Of a stretch of DNA of 64,000 nucleotides, positions 9,366-17,277 are shown piece after piece. The translations under genes were made by a program, and so were the position numbers. Numbering within the stretch: position 1 is the stretch's first letter; each line of letters starts with the position of its first letter. The notes beneath the pieces are model-generated. The model was not told the DNA's origin. It searched no databases and saw only the letters and a list, made by a program, of their open reading frames with translations. Source of the stretch: Amycolatopsis lexingtonensis (GTDB lineage Bacteria; Actinomycetota; Actinomycetes; Mycobacteriales; Pseudonocardiaceae); contig NZ_JADBEG010000001.1 of the NCBI RefSeq assembly GCF_014873755.1, positions 8,530,501 to 8,594,500 on the forward strand, written 5' to 3'.

Positions 9366-10294
9366 CCGCAGGCGTCGTTGTAGTCGTCCGCGGGACGACG
9401 CTGCCCGGTGCGGCACTGAAGATCCTCCGCGAGTCCACGGCGGTCTACGCGGCCACCGACGTCGACCCGGCCGCGTTCGGGGTCCCGGCCGTCACCGAGG
9501 CGCCTTCGCTGAAGGATGTCGTGCTGCTCGCCGGGTCCCGGGACGAGCCCGCCGCGTCGCTGCTCATCGCGACCGGCGCGGTCGTCATCGAGACGCCGGT
9601 GCCGCCGCTGGTGCGGGCCGCGGACGTGATGGACCGGCTCCGTTCGCCGGGCGGCTGCCCGTGGGACGCGGTGCAGACGCACGAATCGCTGCGGCAGTAC
9701 CTGGTCGAGGAAACCTACGAACTGCTCGACGCCATCGAAGACGGCGATCGTGAAGCGCTGCGCGAGGAACTCGGCGACGTCCTCCTGCAGGTGCTGTTCC
9801 ACGCGCGTGTCGCGACCGAGGACCCGGCCGACCCGTTCGGCATCGACGACGTCGCCGCCGCGCTGGTCGAGAAGCTGGTCGGGCGGCACCCGCACGTGTT
9901 CGCCGACGCGGACAAGGTGCACACGGTCGAGCACCAGAACGTGAAGTGGGAAGAGCTGAAGCAGCGCGAGAAGCAACGTCAGTCCATTGTGGACGGCGTG
10001 GCGCTCGGCCAGCCCGCCGTGGCGCTGGCGGGCAAGCTGGGGCAGCGGTCCGGGCGGGCGGGCATCCCGCTCGACCTCTTCCCCGAAGGTTCGGGAACCG
10101 CGGCCCAGCTGTTCCGCATCGCGGCCACGGCGCGCCGCGCGGGCGTCGACCCCGAAGACGAGCTGCGCGCGCTGGCGAAGCAGTTCGCGCGGGACGTCCG
10201 GGCCGCCGAGCAGGCCGCCCGCGACGCCGGCCTGGAGCCGACGACCCTCGAAGCCGACGGCTGGCGGAAGTTCTGGCCCACCCGTTCGGTGTGA
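9362..10294 (+). CDS. mazG: Nucleoside triphosphate pyrophosphohydrolase MazG
   Basis: 310 aa. The GTG at 9362 overlaps the TGA of the lipoprotein gene (GTGA). MazG hydrolyses NTPs and dNTPs to monophosphates, acting in pool sanitation and, in mycobacteria, oxidative-stress tolerance. The MazG core has GGCPWDAVQTHESLRQYLVEE, the metal-binding EETYELLDAIEDGD...EELGDVL set (ExxE and ExxD pairs) and RHPHVFAD, then VKWEELK. The roughly 85-residue N-terminal extension (VVVVVRGTTLPGAALKILRES) is the tetrapyrrole-methylase-like or degenerate region found in actinobacterial MazG. Housekeeping. Confidence 0.95.
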   Translation: MTAGVVVVVRGTTLPGAALKILRESTAVYAATDVDPAAFGVPAVTEAPSLKDVVLLAGSRDEPAASLLIATGAVVIETPVPPLVRAADVMDRLRSPGGCPWDAVQTHESLRQYLVEETYELLDAIEDGDREALREELGDVLLQVLFHARVATEDPADPFGIDDVAAALVEKLVGRHPHVFADADKVHTVEHQNVKWEELKQREKQRQSIVDGVALGQPAVALAGKLGQRSGRAGIPLDLFPEGSGTAAQLFRIAATARRAGVDPEDELRALAKQFARDVRAAEQAARDAGLEPTTLEADGWRKFWPTRSV

Positions 10295-10315
10295 CGCAGC
10301 ACACAGTCGGGTGAG

Positions 10316-10339
10316 AACCGTTTCCGATCACCCGGCGTC
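10316..10339 (+). promoter_or_regulatory. ECF-type promoter upstream of the sigma factor gene (AACC-N16-CGTC)
   Basis: GAACC (AACC at 10316-10319) is followed after exactly 16 bases by CGTC (10336-10339). This is the classic -35 AAC / -10 CGTC architecture of ECF sigma factors. Transcription would start around 10346-10349, at or next to the sigma gene's GTG, which explains the absence of a ribosome binding site (leaderless mRNA). Autoregulation by the encoded sigma factor is the natural inference. Confidence 0.6.
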
Positions 10340-10348
10340 TTGCCTGGT

Positions 10349-10906
10349 GTGAGACACCTGCCACTGGACAGTGCGGACGAGGAGCACCTCGTCCGGCGCG
10401 CGGCCAAGGGTGACCGCGCGGCGTTCGAGGAGCTCTACCGCCGCACGTCGCCCTGGCTCGCCGTGCGCCTGCGCCGCCGGTGCGCGGACGACCAGATCGT
10501 CGCCGAGGTCATGCAGGAGACCTACCTGGCGGTCTGGCGCGCGGCGGGTTCGTTCGCGGGGGCCGTCGCGGGCGGGAGCGCGGTCGGGTGGGTGTGGACG
10601 ATCGCGGCGCGCCGGCTGGTCGACGCGTTCCGCCGCCGGGCGCACCACGCGCAGCCACCGCCGGAGATCGCGCTGGACTGCGCGCCGGTTGCGGCGGCCG
10701 AAGACGAGGCGCTGTCGGTGGCGCTGGGCGACGAGATCGGCGACGCGCTGCGCGACCTCGCGCCCGAACTGCGGGCGGTCCTGCAGGCGATGGTGCTCGA
10801 CGGGCTGACCGTCCGCGAGACCGCCGTCCTGCTGGGGCTGCCGGAAGGAACCGTCAAGACCCGCGCTCGCCGGGCACGGATCGCGATGCGGGAGGCACTG
10901 TCATGA
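10349..10906 (+). CDS. RNA polymerase sigma-70 family factor, ECF subfamily
   Basis: 185 aa from GTG 10349; a TTG at 10340 is in frame but precedes the predicted transcription start. Sigma-2 region: GDRAAFEELYRRTSPWLAVRL, then AEVMQETYLAVWR (the D/E-x-x-Q-E-T/V-F/Y-L motif binding core polymerase and the -10 element). Sigma-4 region: LAPELRAVLQAMVLDGLTVRETAVLLGLPEGTVKTRARRAR, a complete HTH for the -35. The stop overlaps the next gene's ATG (ATGA), which encodes a membrane protein with an anti-sigma zinc finger, so factor and antagonist are probably made in a fixed ratio. Confidence 0.93.
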   Translation: MRHLPLDSADEEHLVRRAAKGDRAAFEELYRRTSPWLAVRLRRRCADDQIVAEVMQETYLAVWRAAGSFAGAVAGGSAVGWVWTIAARRLVDAFRRRAHHAQPPPEIALDCAPVAAAEDEALSVALGDEIGDALRDLAPELRAVLQAMVLDGLTVRETAVLLGLPEGTVKTRARRARIAMREALS

Positions 10907-11691
10907 ACCACGCGCCGGACCGGCTCATCGCCGTGTACGTGACGGGCGGCGACCTCCCGGGTGACCAGCTGTGGGGCCTGGAGGCCCACCTCGAGAACTG
11001 CCGGGTGTGCCGGGCGAAGGTCGCCGAGGTCGCGCCCGTCCAGCCGGTGGTCGACGTCGTCTGGAACCGGCTCGCGGCGGAGGTCGGGCCGGTCGCGCCG
11101 CGCGTCCGGCGGAGGTTTCGGTGGCTCGACACCTGGGTCACGCCGGCGATGGCGCCGTGGCTGGCGATGATCGTGGCGGTCACCCTGGTCGCGGTGCTGC
11201 TCGACGGGGTCTGGCACGCGGTGCTCGACATGACGGCGGTGCAGCTGTTCGCCCCGGTCCTGCCGGTGCTCGGGGTCGCGGCGTCGTGGGCGCGAGGGCT
11301 CGACCCGGCCTACGAGGTCGTCGCCGCGACGCCACGGGCGGGGCTCTACCTGGTCGCCCGGCGGACGGTGGCGGTGCTCGCCGTCGTGCTGCCGGTGCTC
11401 GGCTTCGCCGGGTGGCTGACCGGCACCGGGCCGGCGCTCTGGCTGCTGCCGAGCCTGGCGTTCACCACCGGCACGCTCGCGCTCGGCGGGGTGCTCGGGG
11501 TCAGCCGGGCGGCGTACGCGCTCATCGCGGTGTGGGTGGCGATCGTCGTGCTGCCCGCGTTCGTCCAGCGGGGACAAGCGTTTGCGCTCACCACCGGCGC
11601 GCTGCCGGTGTGGGCGGGGATCTTCGCGCTGACCACGGTGGTCGTCGCCCTGCACAGGGCGGCGTACACCCGGCTCGGCGCGCACGACTAG
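10903..11691 (+). CDS. Zinc-finger (zf-HC2/ZAS) anti-sigma-like integral membrane protein
   Basis: 262 aa. The cytoplasmic N-terminal domain (residues 1-50) carries H-x3-C-x2-C in HLENCRVCRAKV, the zinc-binding anti-sigma signature. After an arginine-rich stretch the rest is about six hydrophobic segments (PWLAMIVAVTLVAVLLDGVW; LFAPVLPVLGVAASWA; VAVLAVVLPVLGFAGWL; LLPSLAFTTGTLALGGVLG; ALIAVWVAIVVLPAF; IFALTTVVVALH). Fusing a ZAS to a polytopic membrane domain is less common than a single-TM anti-sigma. It probably holds the upstream sigma factor at the membrane and senses an envelope signal, perhaps the state of the ABC transporter encoded downstream. Confidence 0.82.
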   Translation: MNHAPDRLIAVYVTGGDLPGDQLWGLEAHLENCRVCRAKVAEVAPVQPVVDVVWNRLAAEVGPVAPRVRRRFRWLDTWVTPAMAPWLAMIVAVTLVAVLLDGVWHAVLDMTAVQLFAPVLPVLGVAASWARGLDPAYEVVAATPRAGLYLVARRTVAVLAVVLPVLGFAGWLTGTGPALWLLPSLAFTTGTLALGGVLGVSRAAYALIAVWVAIVVLPAFVQRGQAFALTTGALPVWAGIFALTTVVVALHRAAYTRLGAHD

Positions 11692-11700
11692 GGAGGAAGA

Positions 11701-12504
11701 ATGCGGGCAGTGGGGGCCGCCGAGGTCGCACCGGCGACCTACGCCTGGGAAATCCAGGCGCAGGGGCTGAGGGTGCGGGTGGGGCGGCGGAAGATGGCCG
11801 TGGACGGGCTGGACCTGTCCCTCGGCAAGGGGGTGCACGGCCTGCTCGGGCCCAACGGCGCGGGCAAGACGACCCTGATCAGGGCACTGGCGACGGTGCT
11901 CCGGCCGGCGGAAGGCAGCCTGACGCTGCTGGGCACGCAGGCGGGCGGCCACGCCGGCCAGCGCGCCCTGCGCCGCCGGATCGGTTACCTGCCGCAGAAC
12001 TTCGGCTACTACAAGCGGTTCACGGTCCGGGAGTTCGTCGAGTACCTGGCGTGGCTCAAGGAGGTGTCCAAAGAGGACATCCCGGGCGCGGTCCAGCGCG
12101 CGATCGAGCGCGTCGGGCTGGCCGACCGCGCCGACGACCGCATGAAAACCCTGTCCGGCGGCATGGTGCGCCGGGTGGGGATCGCCCAGGCGATCGTCAA
12201 CGACCCGGACATCCTCCTGCTCGACGAGCCGACGGCGGGCCTCGACCCGGCGCAGCGCGTGCGCTTCCGGGAACTGGTGCAGGAACTGGGCCGCGACTCG
12301 TGCGTGCTGATTTCGACGCACCTGGTCGAAGACGTCGCGACGGCGTGCACGGACGTGGTGCTGTTCGCGGAGGGGAAGCTGGTGTTCAAGGGAACGCCGG
12401 GCGAGCTGACCGAGGCGGGCACCCTGGAGCACGTCGGCGACAGCCCGATCGAGCGCGGCTATTCGGCACTGCTGAACCACGAACCGGGCAAGGGGGCGTG
12501 GTGA
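11701..12504 (+). CDS. ABC transporter ATP-binding protein (ABC-2 exporter type)
   Basis: 267 aa; the GGGAGGAAG ribosome binding site lies immediately before the ATG at 11701. Walker A is GPNGAGKTT (about residue 50), Q-loop LPQNFG, signature LSGGMVRR, Walker B ILLLDEPTAGLDP and H-loop STHLVEDV. The ~20-residue extension before the first strand is poorly conserved. It powers the membrane subunits that follow (GTGA overlap with 12501). Substrate unknown. Association with an ECF sigma/anti-sigma pair suggests envelope-stress or antimicrobial export. Confidence 0.93.
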   Translation: MRAVGAAEVAPATYAWEIQAQGLRVRVGRRKMAVDGLDLSLGKGVHGLLGPNGAGKTTLIRALATVLRPAEGSLTLLGTQAGGHAGQRALRRRIGYLPQNFGYYKRFTVREFVEYLAWLKEVSKEDIPGAVQRAIERVGLADRADDRMKTLSGGMVRRVGIAQAIVNDPDILLLDEPTAGLDPAQRVRFRELVQELGRDSCVLISTHLVEDVATACTDVVLFAEGKLVFKGTPGELTEAGTLEHVGDSPIERGYSALLNHEPGKGAW

Positions 12505-13859
12505 TCCTCCGCACCGAACTCCGGCGCTCCATCGCGCCCTGGGCCGGGCTGGCGGTCGTCGTCGTCGCGCTCGGGTTTCTCTTCCTGCTCTCCGGGCCGT
12601 GGTGGAAAGCGCCCGCGTCGTGGACCGTGCACAGCACCACCACCGCGTTGTGGCTGCGGTTCCTGCTGGTCTTCCTCTGGCCCGTCGTCGTCGGTGCCGG
12701 GGCCATCCAAGGCATGCGCGACAGCCGCTCCGGGATGGGTGAGCTGCTCGCCACCACGTCCAGGCCCGGGTGGCAGCGGCTGGCGCGGCTGGCCGGTGCG
12801 GTCGGCGGGCTGAGCGTGGCCGGTTTCCTGGTCGTGTTCGCCGTGGGGGCCGTCGAAGTCCTCGCGCACGACGGGTTCTTCTCGCTCGGCTTCCTGCCGG
12901 TGCTGCTCGTCGGGTCGCTCGGCGTCCTCGCGGGCAGCTGGCTCGGGCTGGCGGTCGGGCGGCTGCTGCCGCACCCGCTGGCCGCGCCCGGGGCGGCCGT
13001 ACTGGCGTTCGTCCTGACGGTCCTCTGCTGGATGTCGCTCGAGCGCGGGCTGGAGCCGGTGTTCCCCGCCCGGGTGGGGCCGCTGGCGCCGTCGCTCGCG
13101 GAGCCGCGCGGGGAGATGGTGACGACCACCGCGTCGCTCGACTTGGGGCAGAGCGCGTGGTTCCTCGGGCTGGCCGTGACCTCGTTCCTGCTGCTGTCCG
13201 TGCGTTCCGTGCGGGCGCGGCTGCTCAGCCTGCTGCCGCTGGTCGCCGGGGTCGCCGTGGCGTTGCCGCTGTTCCCGGCGGCGCCGGCCGACGCGCTCAC
13301 CATCGACAGCGTCGCCGGCCGGAAGGTCTGCGACGGGCCGATCTGCGTGTCCGAACTGCACCGGGACCGGCTGGCCGCGTTGCAGGGCCCGGGTCGCGAA
13401 GCGCTCGCGATGCTGGCGAAACTGCCCGACCCGCCGGCCCGGATCGAAGAGCAGGTTCTGCCGCCGCCGATCAGCGAGCCGGCTCCGCGTGATCCGCACG
13501 TCGTCTACCTGGACTTCCAGCGCAACGACCTCTTGCGCACCGCGGGCGCGGACGACCTGCGGCTGGCCGTCCTGTCCGGGGCCGGGGTGCCCAGCTGCCT
13601 GCGGCCGAGCACCAGCACCATCCCGGACCAGGCCGCCCGGGCGATCGCGGCGGGATACTTCACCGGAAAGCTCGAACCGCTGCCGGAATACACCCGGAAC
13701 TGGTTCAAGCGGGAATTGCCGTCGATCGAACAGGTGTGGGAGAAGTTCCGCGCCCTGCCACCCGAAGTGCAAGCCACCCGGATCGCCGCGCTGCGGCAAT
13801 CGCTGCTGACCTGCCGGGGCGAAGCGCTCGACACGCTCGTTCCCGGAGCGCTCAGATGA
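12501..13859 (+). CDS. ABC transporter permease with extracytoplasmic C-terminal domain
   Basis: 452 aa from the GTG at 12501 overlapping the ATPase stop (GTG at 12498 is an in-frame alternative). Six or more hydrophobic segments fill about residues 12-260 in ABC-2 style (GLAVVVVALGFLFLLSG; FLLVFLWPVVVGAGAIQGMRDS; VLLVGSLGVLAGSWLGLAVG; GLAVTSFLLLSV; LLPLVAGVAVALPLF). The last ~185 residues are soluble, with Cys residues in VAGRKVCDGPICVSE, PSCLRPS and LLTCRGEA that could form disulfides outside the cell. The layout, membrane half plus exported cap, is like ABC permeases that act on envelope-associated substrates. Confidence 0.8.
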   Translation: MILRTELRRSIAPWAGLAVVVVALGFLFLLSGPWWKAPASWTVHSTTTALWLRFLLVFLWPVVVGAGAIQGMRDSRSGMGELLATTSRPGWQRLARLAGAVGGLSVAGFLVVFAVGAVEVLAHDGFFSLGFLPVLLVGSLGVLAGSWLGLAVGRLLPHPLAAPGAAVLAFVLTVLCWMSLERGLEPVFPARVGPLAPSLAEPRGEMVTTTASLDLGQSAWFLGLAVTSFLLLSVRSVRARLLSLLPLVAGVAVALPLFPAAPADALTIDSVAGRKVCDGPICVSELHRDRLAALQGPGREALAMLAKLPDPPARIEEQVLPPPISEPAPRDPHVVYLDFQRNDLLRTAGADDLRLAVLSGAGVPSCLRPSTSTIPDQAARAIAAGYFTGKLEPLPEYTRNWFKRELPSIEQVWEKFRALPPEVQATRIAALRQSLLTCRGEALDTLVPGALR

Positions 13860-14419
13860 GGTGGGCGGCGCTGTACGCCCGCTCGCGCCAGCTGCCGGCG
13901 GCGGCCGCGGCGCTGCTCGTCGCGACGTCCGGGGTGTGGTTGCTCGGGCGGGACTCCTGGAGCGTGATCCCGGCGGTCGTGACGCTGACGGCGGGCGTCG
14001 CGGTGGCGGCGATCGGCCTGAGCGGGCAGGACGCCGACCTCGACCGGGCGGCGGCGCTCCCGTGGCCGCTGCGGCGGTTCGCGCACCTCGCGCTGATCGG
14101 CGTGGCCGCCGGGGGGCTGCTGGCCGGCGTGCAGGAGCTGGGGCCGGTCGCGGTCGACCTGACGGTCGTCACCCGGGACGCGGCGGGGCTGGCCGGGCTG
14201 GCGGGACTGGCCGCCGCGGTCGCGGGCGGGCAGTTCGGCTGGACGCTGCCGCTGGCCTGGTGCGCGATCAGCCCGTTCGTCCCGCCGGCGGACACGACGG
14301 CTGCCCGCGTCACGGCGTGGCTGCTGCAACCTGCGGGAACACCGGCGGCCACCTGGACGGCGGTAGTGCTGGCGGTGGGGGGTGCGGTGGCATACACGGG
14401 CTGGGGAGGGCGCCGCTGA
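13856..14419 (+). CDS. Integral membrane protein, last gene of the sigma/ABC operon
   Basis: 187 aa, not assigned to a family. The ATG at 13856 overlaps the permease stop (ATGA). It has four to five hydrophobic segments (LPAAAAALLVATSGVWLLG; VIPAVVTLTAGVAVAAIGLSG; LALIGVAAGGLLAG; GLAGLAGLAAAVAGG; WTAVVLAVGGAVAYTGW) and short polar loops. By position it is likely a second membrane subunit of the exporter encoded upstream. Function otherwise unknown. Confidence 0.75.
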   Translation: MRWAALYARSRQLPAAAAALLVATSGVWLLGRDSWSVIPAVVTLTAGVAVAAIGLSGQDADLDRAAALPWPLRRFAHLALIGVAAGGLLAGVQELGPVAVDLTVVTRDAAGLAGLAGLAAAVAGGQFGWTLPLAWCAISPFVPPADTTAARVTAWLLQPAGTPAATWTAVVLAVGGAVAYTGWGGRR

Positions 14420-14495
14420 AGGCAGGCCGAAGGACCCCGGAAGAGTGAATGGAGAGAAAACCAACTCCCTCCATGTTAAACGTATATCGCTTTGG

Positions 14496-14515
14496 GGGGC
14501 TTGCCGCAAGACCCC
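14496..14515 (+). promoter_or_regulatory. Palindrome resembling the rifamycin-associated element (RAE)
   Basis: GGGGCTTGCCGCAAGACCCC, an inverted repeat (GGGG.CTTGC / GCAAG.CCCC, one unpaired base) 70 bases before the glycosyltransferase start. From memory, the RAE is a ~19-base inverted repeat of this GGGGCTTGC..GCAAG.CCCC form, found upstream of rifamycin-inactivation genes (rox, rgt, arr, rph) and helR in actinomycetes, where it mediates rifamycin-responsive transcription. The three genes that follow fit that regulon. Exact agreement with the published consensus was not checked. Confidence 0.75.
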
Positions 14516-14540
14516 GGTCATACCGCAAAATCGTCGCCCT

Positions 14541-14580
14541 GAGCCGGAAAACCCCGGCTCGGGGATCAAACGGGGGTTTT
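14541..14580 (+). promoter_or_regulatory. Leader with two mutually exclusive hairpins over the glycosyltransferase RBS
   Basis: GAGCCGG (14541-14547) can pair with CCGGCTC (14554-14560). Alternatively AAAACCCC (14548-14555) can pair with GGGGTTTT (14573-14580), which would bury the GGGGG Shine-Dalgarno (14572-14576) used by the GTG at 14585. The two stems share bases 14554-14555, so only one can form at a time. The arrangement resembles a translational attenuator; that function is inferred. Confidence 0.4.
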
Positions 14581-14584
14581 GCGA

Positions 14585-15808
14585 GTGCGTGTTTTGCTGT
14601 CTACGTACGGGTCGCGAGGGGACGTCGAACCGATGGGGGGGTTCGGGGCGGCGCTGCGGGCCCGGGGCGCGGAGGTGCGGGTGTGCGCCCCGCCCGACGA
14701 GGACTTCGCCCGGCGGCTGGCCGAGGCCGGGGTGGAGTTCGTGCCGTACGGGCCGTCGGCCAAGGCGCTGACCAAGGCGGCGCCCGCGCCGTCGTCCCTG
14801 CCCGAGCGGGCCGCGCAGCTGATCGCGGCCCAGTTCGACGTCGTGGCCGCGGCGGCCGAGGGGTGCGACGTGGTCGTGGCGACCGGCCTGCTGCCGACCA
14901 TGGCCGGCGCGCTGTCGATCGCGGAAAAGCTGGGCATCCGCTCGGTGGTCGTGGCCTTCCAGAAGGTGGTCCTGCCCTCTCCGCACCACGCGCCGCTGGC
15001 GTACCCGGGCCAGCCGGCGCCGGCGGGGGTGACCGACAACCGGGTGCTGTGGGAGCACGACGCCGCGAACGTGAACGCGCTCTTCGGGGAGGCGCTCAAC
15101 ACCCACCGCGTCGCGAACGGGCTGCCGCCGGTCGGCGACGTCCGCGGGTACGTCTTCCGGAACCCGATCTGGCTGGCCACGGACCCGGTGCTCGACCCGT
15201 GGGAGGCGGTGCCCGGCCTCGACGTCGTGCAGACCGGCGCGTGGCTCGTGCCGGACGAGCGCCCGCTGCCGGCCGCGCTGGAGGAGTTCCTGGCGGCGGG
15301 TGAGCCGCCGGTGTACGTCGGCTTCGGGAGCATGCCGATGGCCGCGGCGGCGGACGTCGCCCAGGTCGCCGTCGAGGCGGTCCGGGCGCAGGGGCGTCGC
15401 GTCGTCGTCTCGCGCGGCTGGGCCGACCTGGACCTGCTCGACGACGGCGAAGACTGCTTCGCCGTCGGGGAGGTCAACCACCAGGAGCTGTTCGGCCGGG
15501 TCGCGGCCGTCGTGCACCACGGTGGCGCGGGCACGACGATGACCGCGACGCGGGCCGGCGCGGCCCAGGTCGTCGTGCCGCAGGCGACGGACCAGCCGTA
15601 CTGGGCGGGCCGGGTGGCCGCGCTGGGTGCCGGGGTCGCCCACGACGGTCCGGTGCCGACCGTCGCTTCGCTGTCCGCCGCGCTCGCCACGGCGCTGGCA
15701 CCGGCGACCCGGGCGCGGGCCGCCGCGGTCGCCGCCACGATCCGCGCCGACGGGGCCGAAGCGGCCGCGAGGCTGCTGCTCGGCAGCCGCGAAACCCAGC
15801 CCGCCTGA
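14585..15808 (+). CDS. rgt: GT1 family glycosyltransferase, probable rifamycin glycosyltransferase (Rgt-like)
   Basis: 407 aa. GTG 14585 was chosen because the protein then begins VRVLLSTYGSRGDVEP, the invariant N-terminus of actinobacterial GtfB/Mgt/Rgt-type enzymes, and a GGGGG RBS lies 8 bases upstream. GT-B fold: acceptor-binding N-domain, then the C-domain with VYVGFGSMPM and the nucleotide-sugar motif VHHGGAGTTMTATRAGAAQVVVP near residue 311. Rgt attaches a sugar to the ansa chain of rifamycins. Sequence alone would allow a macrolide or glycopeptide acceptor; the RAE-like element upstream and the rox-like and helR-like genes downstream make rifamycin the best guess. Confidence 0.8.
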   Translation: MRVLLSTYGSRGDVEPMGGFGAALRARGAEVRVCAPPDEDFARRLAEAGVEFVPYGPSAKALTKAAPAPSSLPERAAQLIAAQFDVVAAAAEGCDVVVATGLLPTMAGALSIAEKLGIRSVVVAFQKVVLPSPHHAPLAYPGQPAPAGVTDNRVLWEHDAANVNALFGEALNTHRVANGLPPVGDVRGYVFRNPIWLATDPVLDPWEAVPGLDVVQTGAWLVPDERPLPAALEEFLAAGEPPVYVGFGSMPMAAAADVAQVAVEAVRAQGRRVVVSRGWADLDLLDDGEDCFAVGEVNHQELFGRVAAVVHHGGAGTTMTATRAGAAQVVVPQATDQPYWAGRVAALGAGVAHDGPVPTVASLSAALATALAPATRARAAAVAATIRADGAEAAARLLLGSRETQPA

Positions 15809-17269
<1,461 letters not shown>

Positions 17270-17277
17270 GGGGACGC

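Noticed and set aside
14449..15303. 284-codon plus-strand frame overlapping the glycosyltransferase
   Set aside because: Out-of-frame Arg/Ala/Gly-rich shadow; the glycosyltransferase frame has GT1 motifs throughout.
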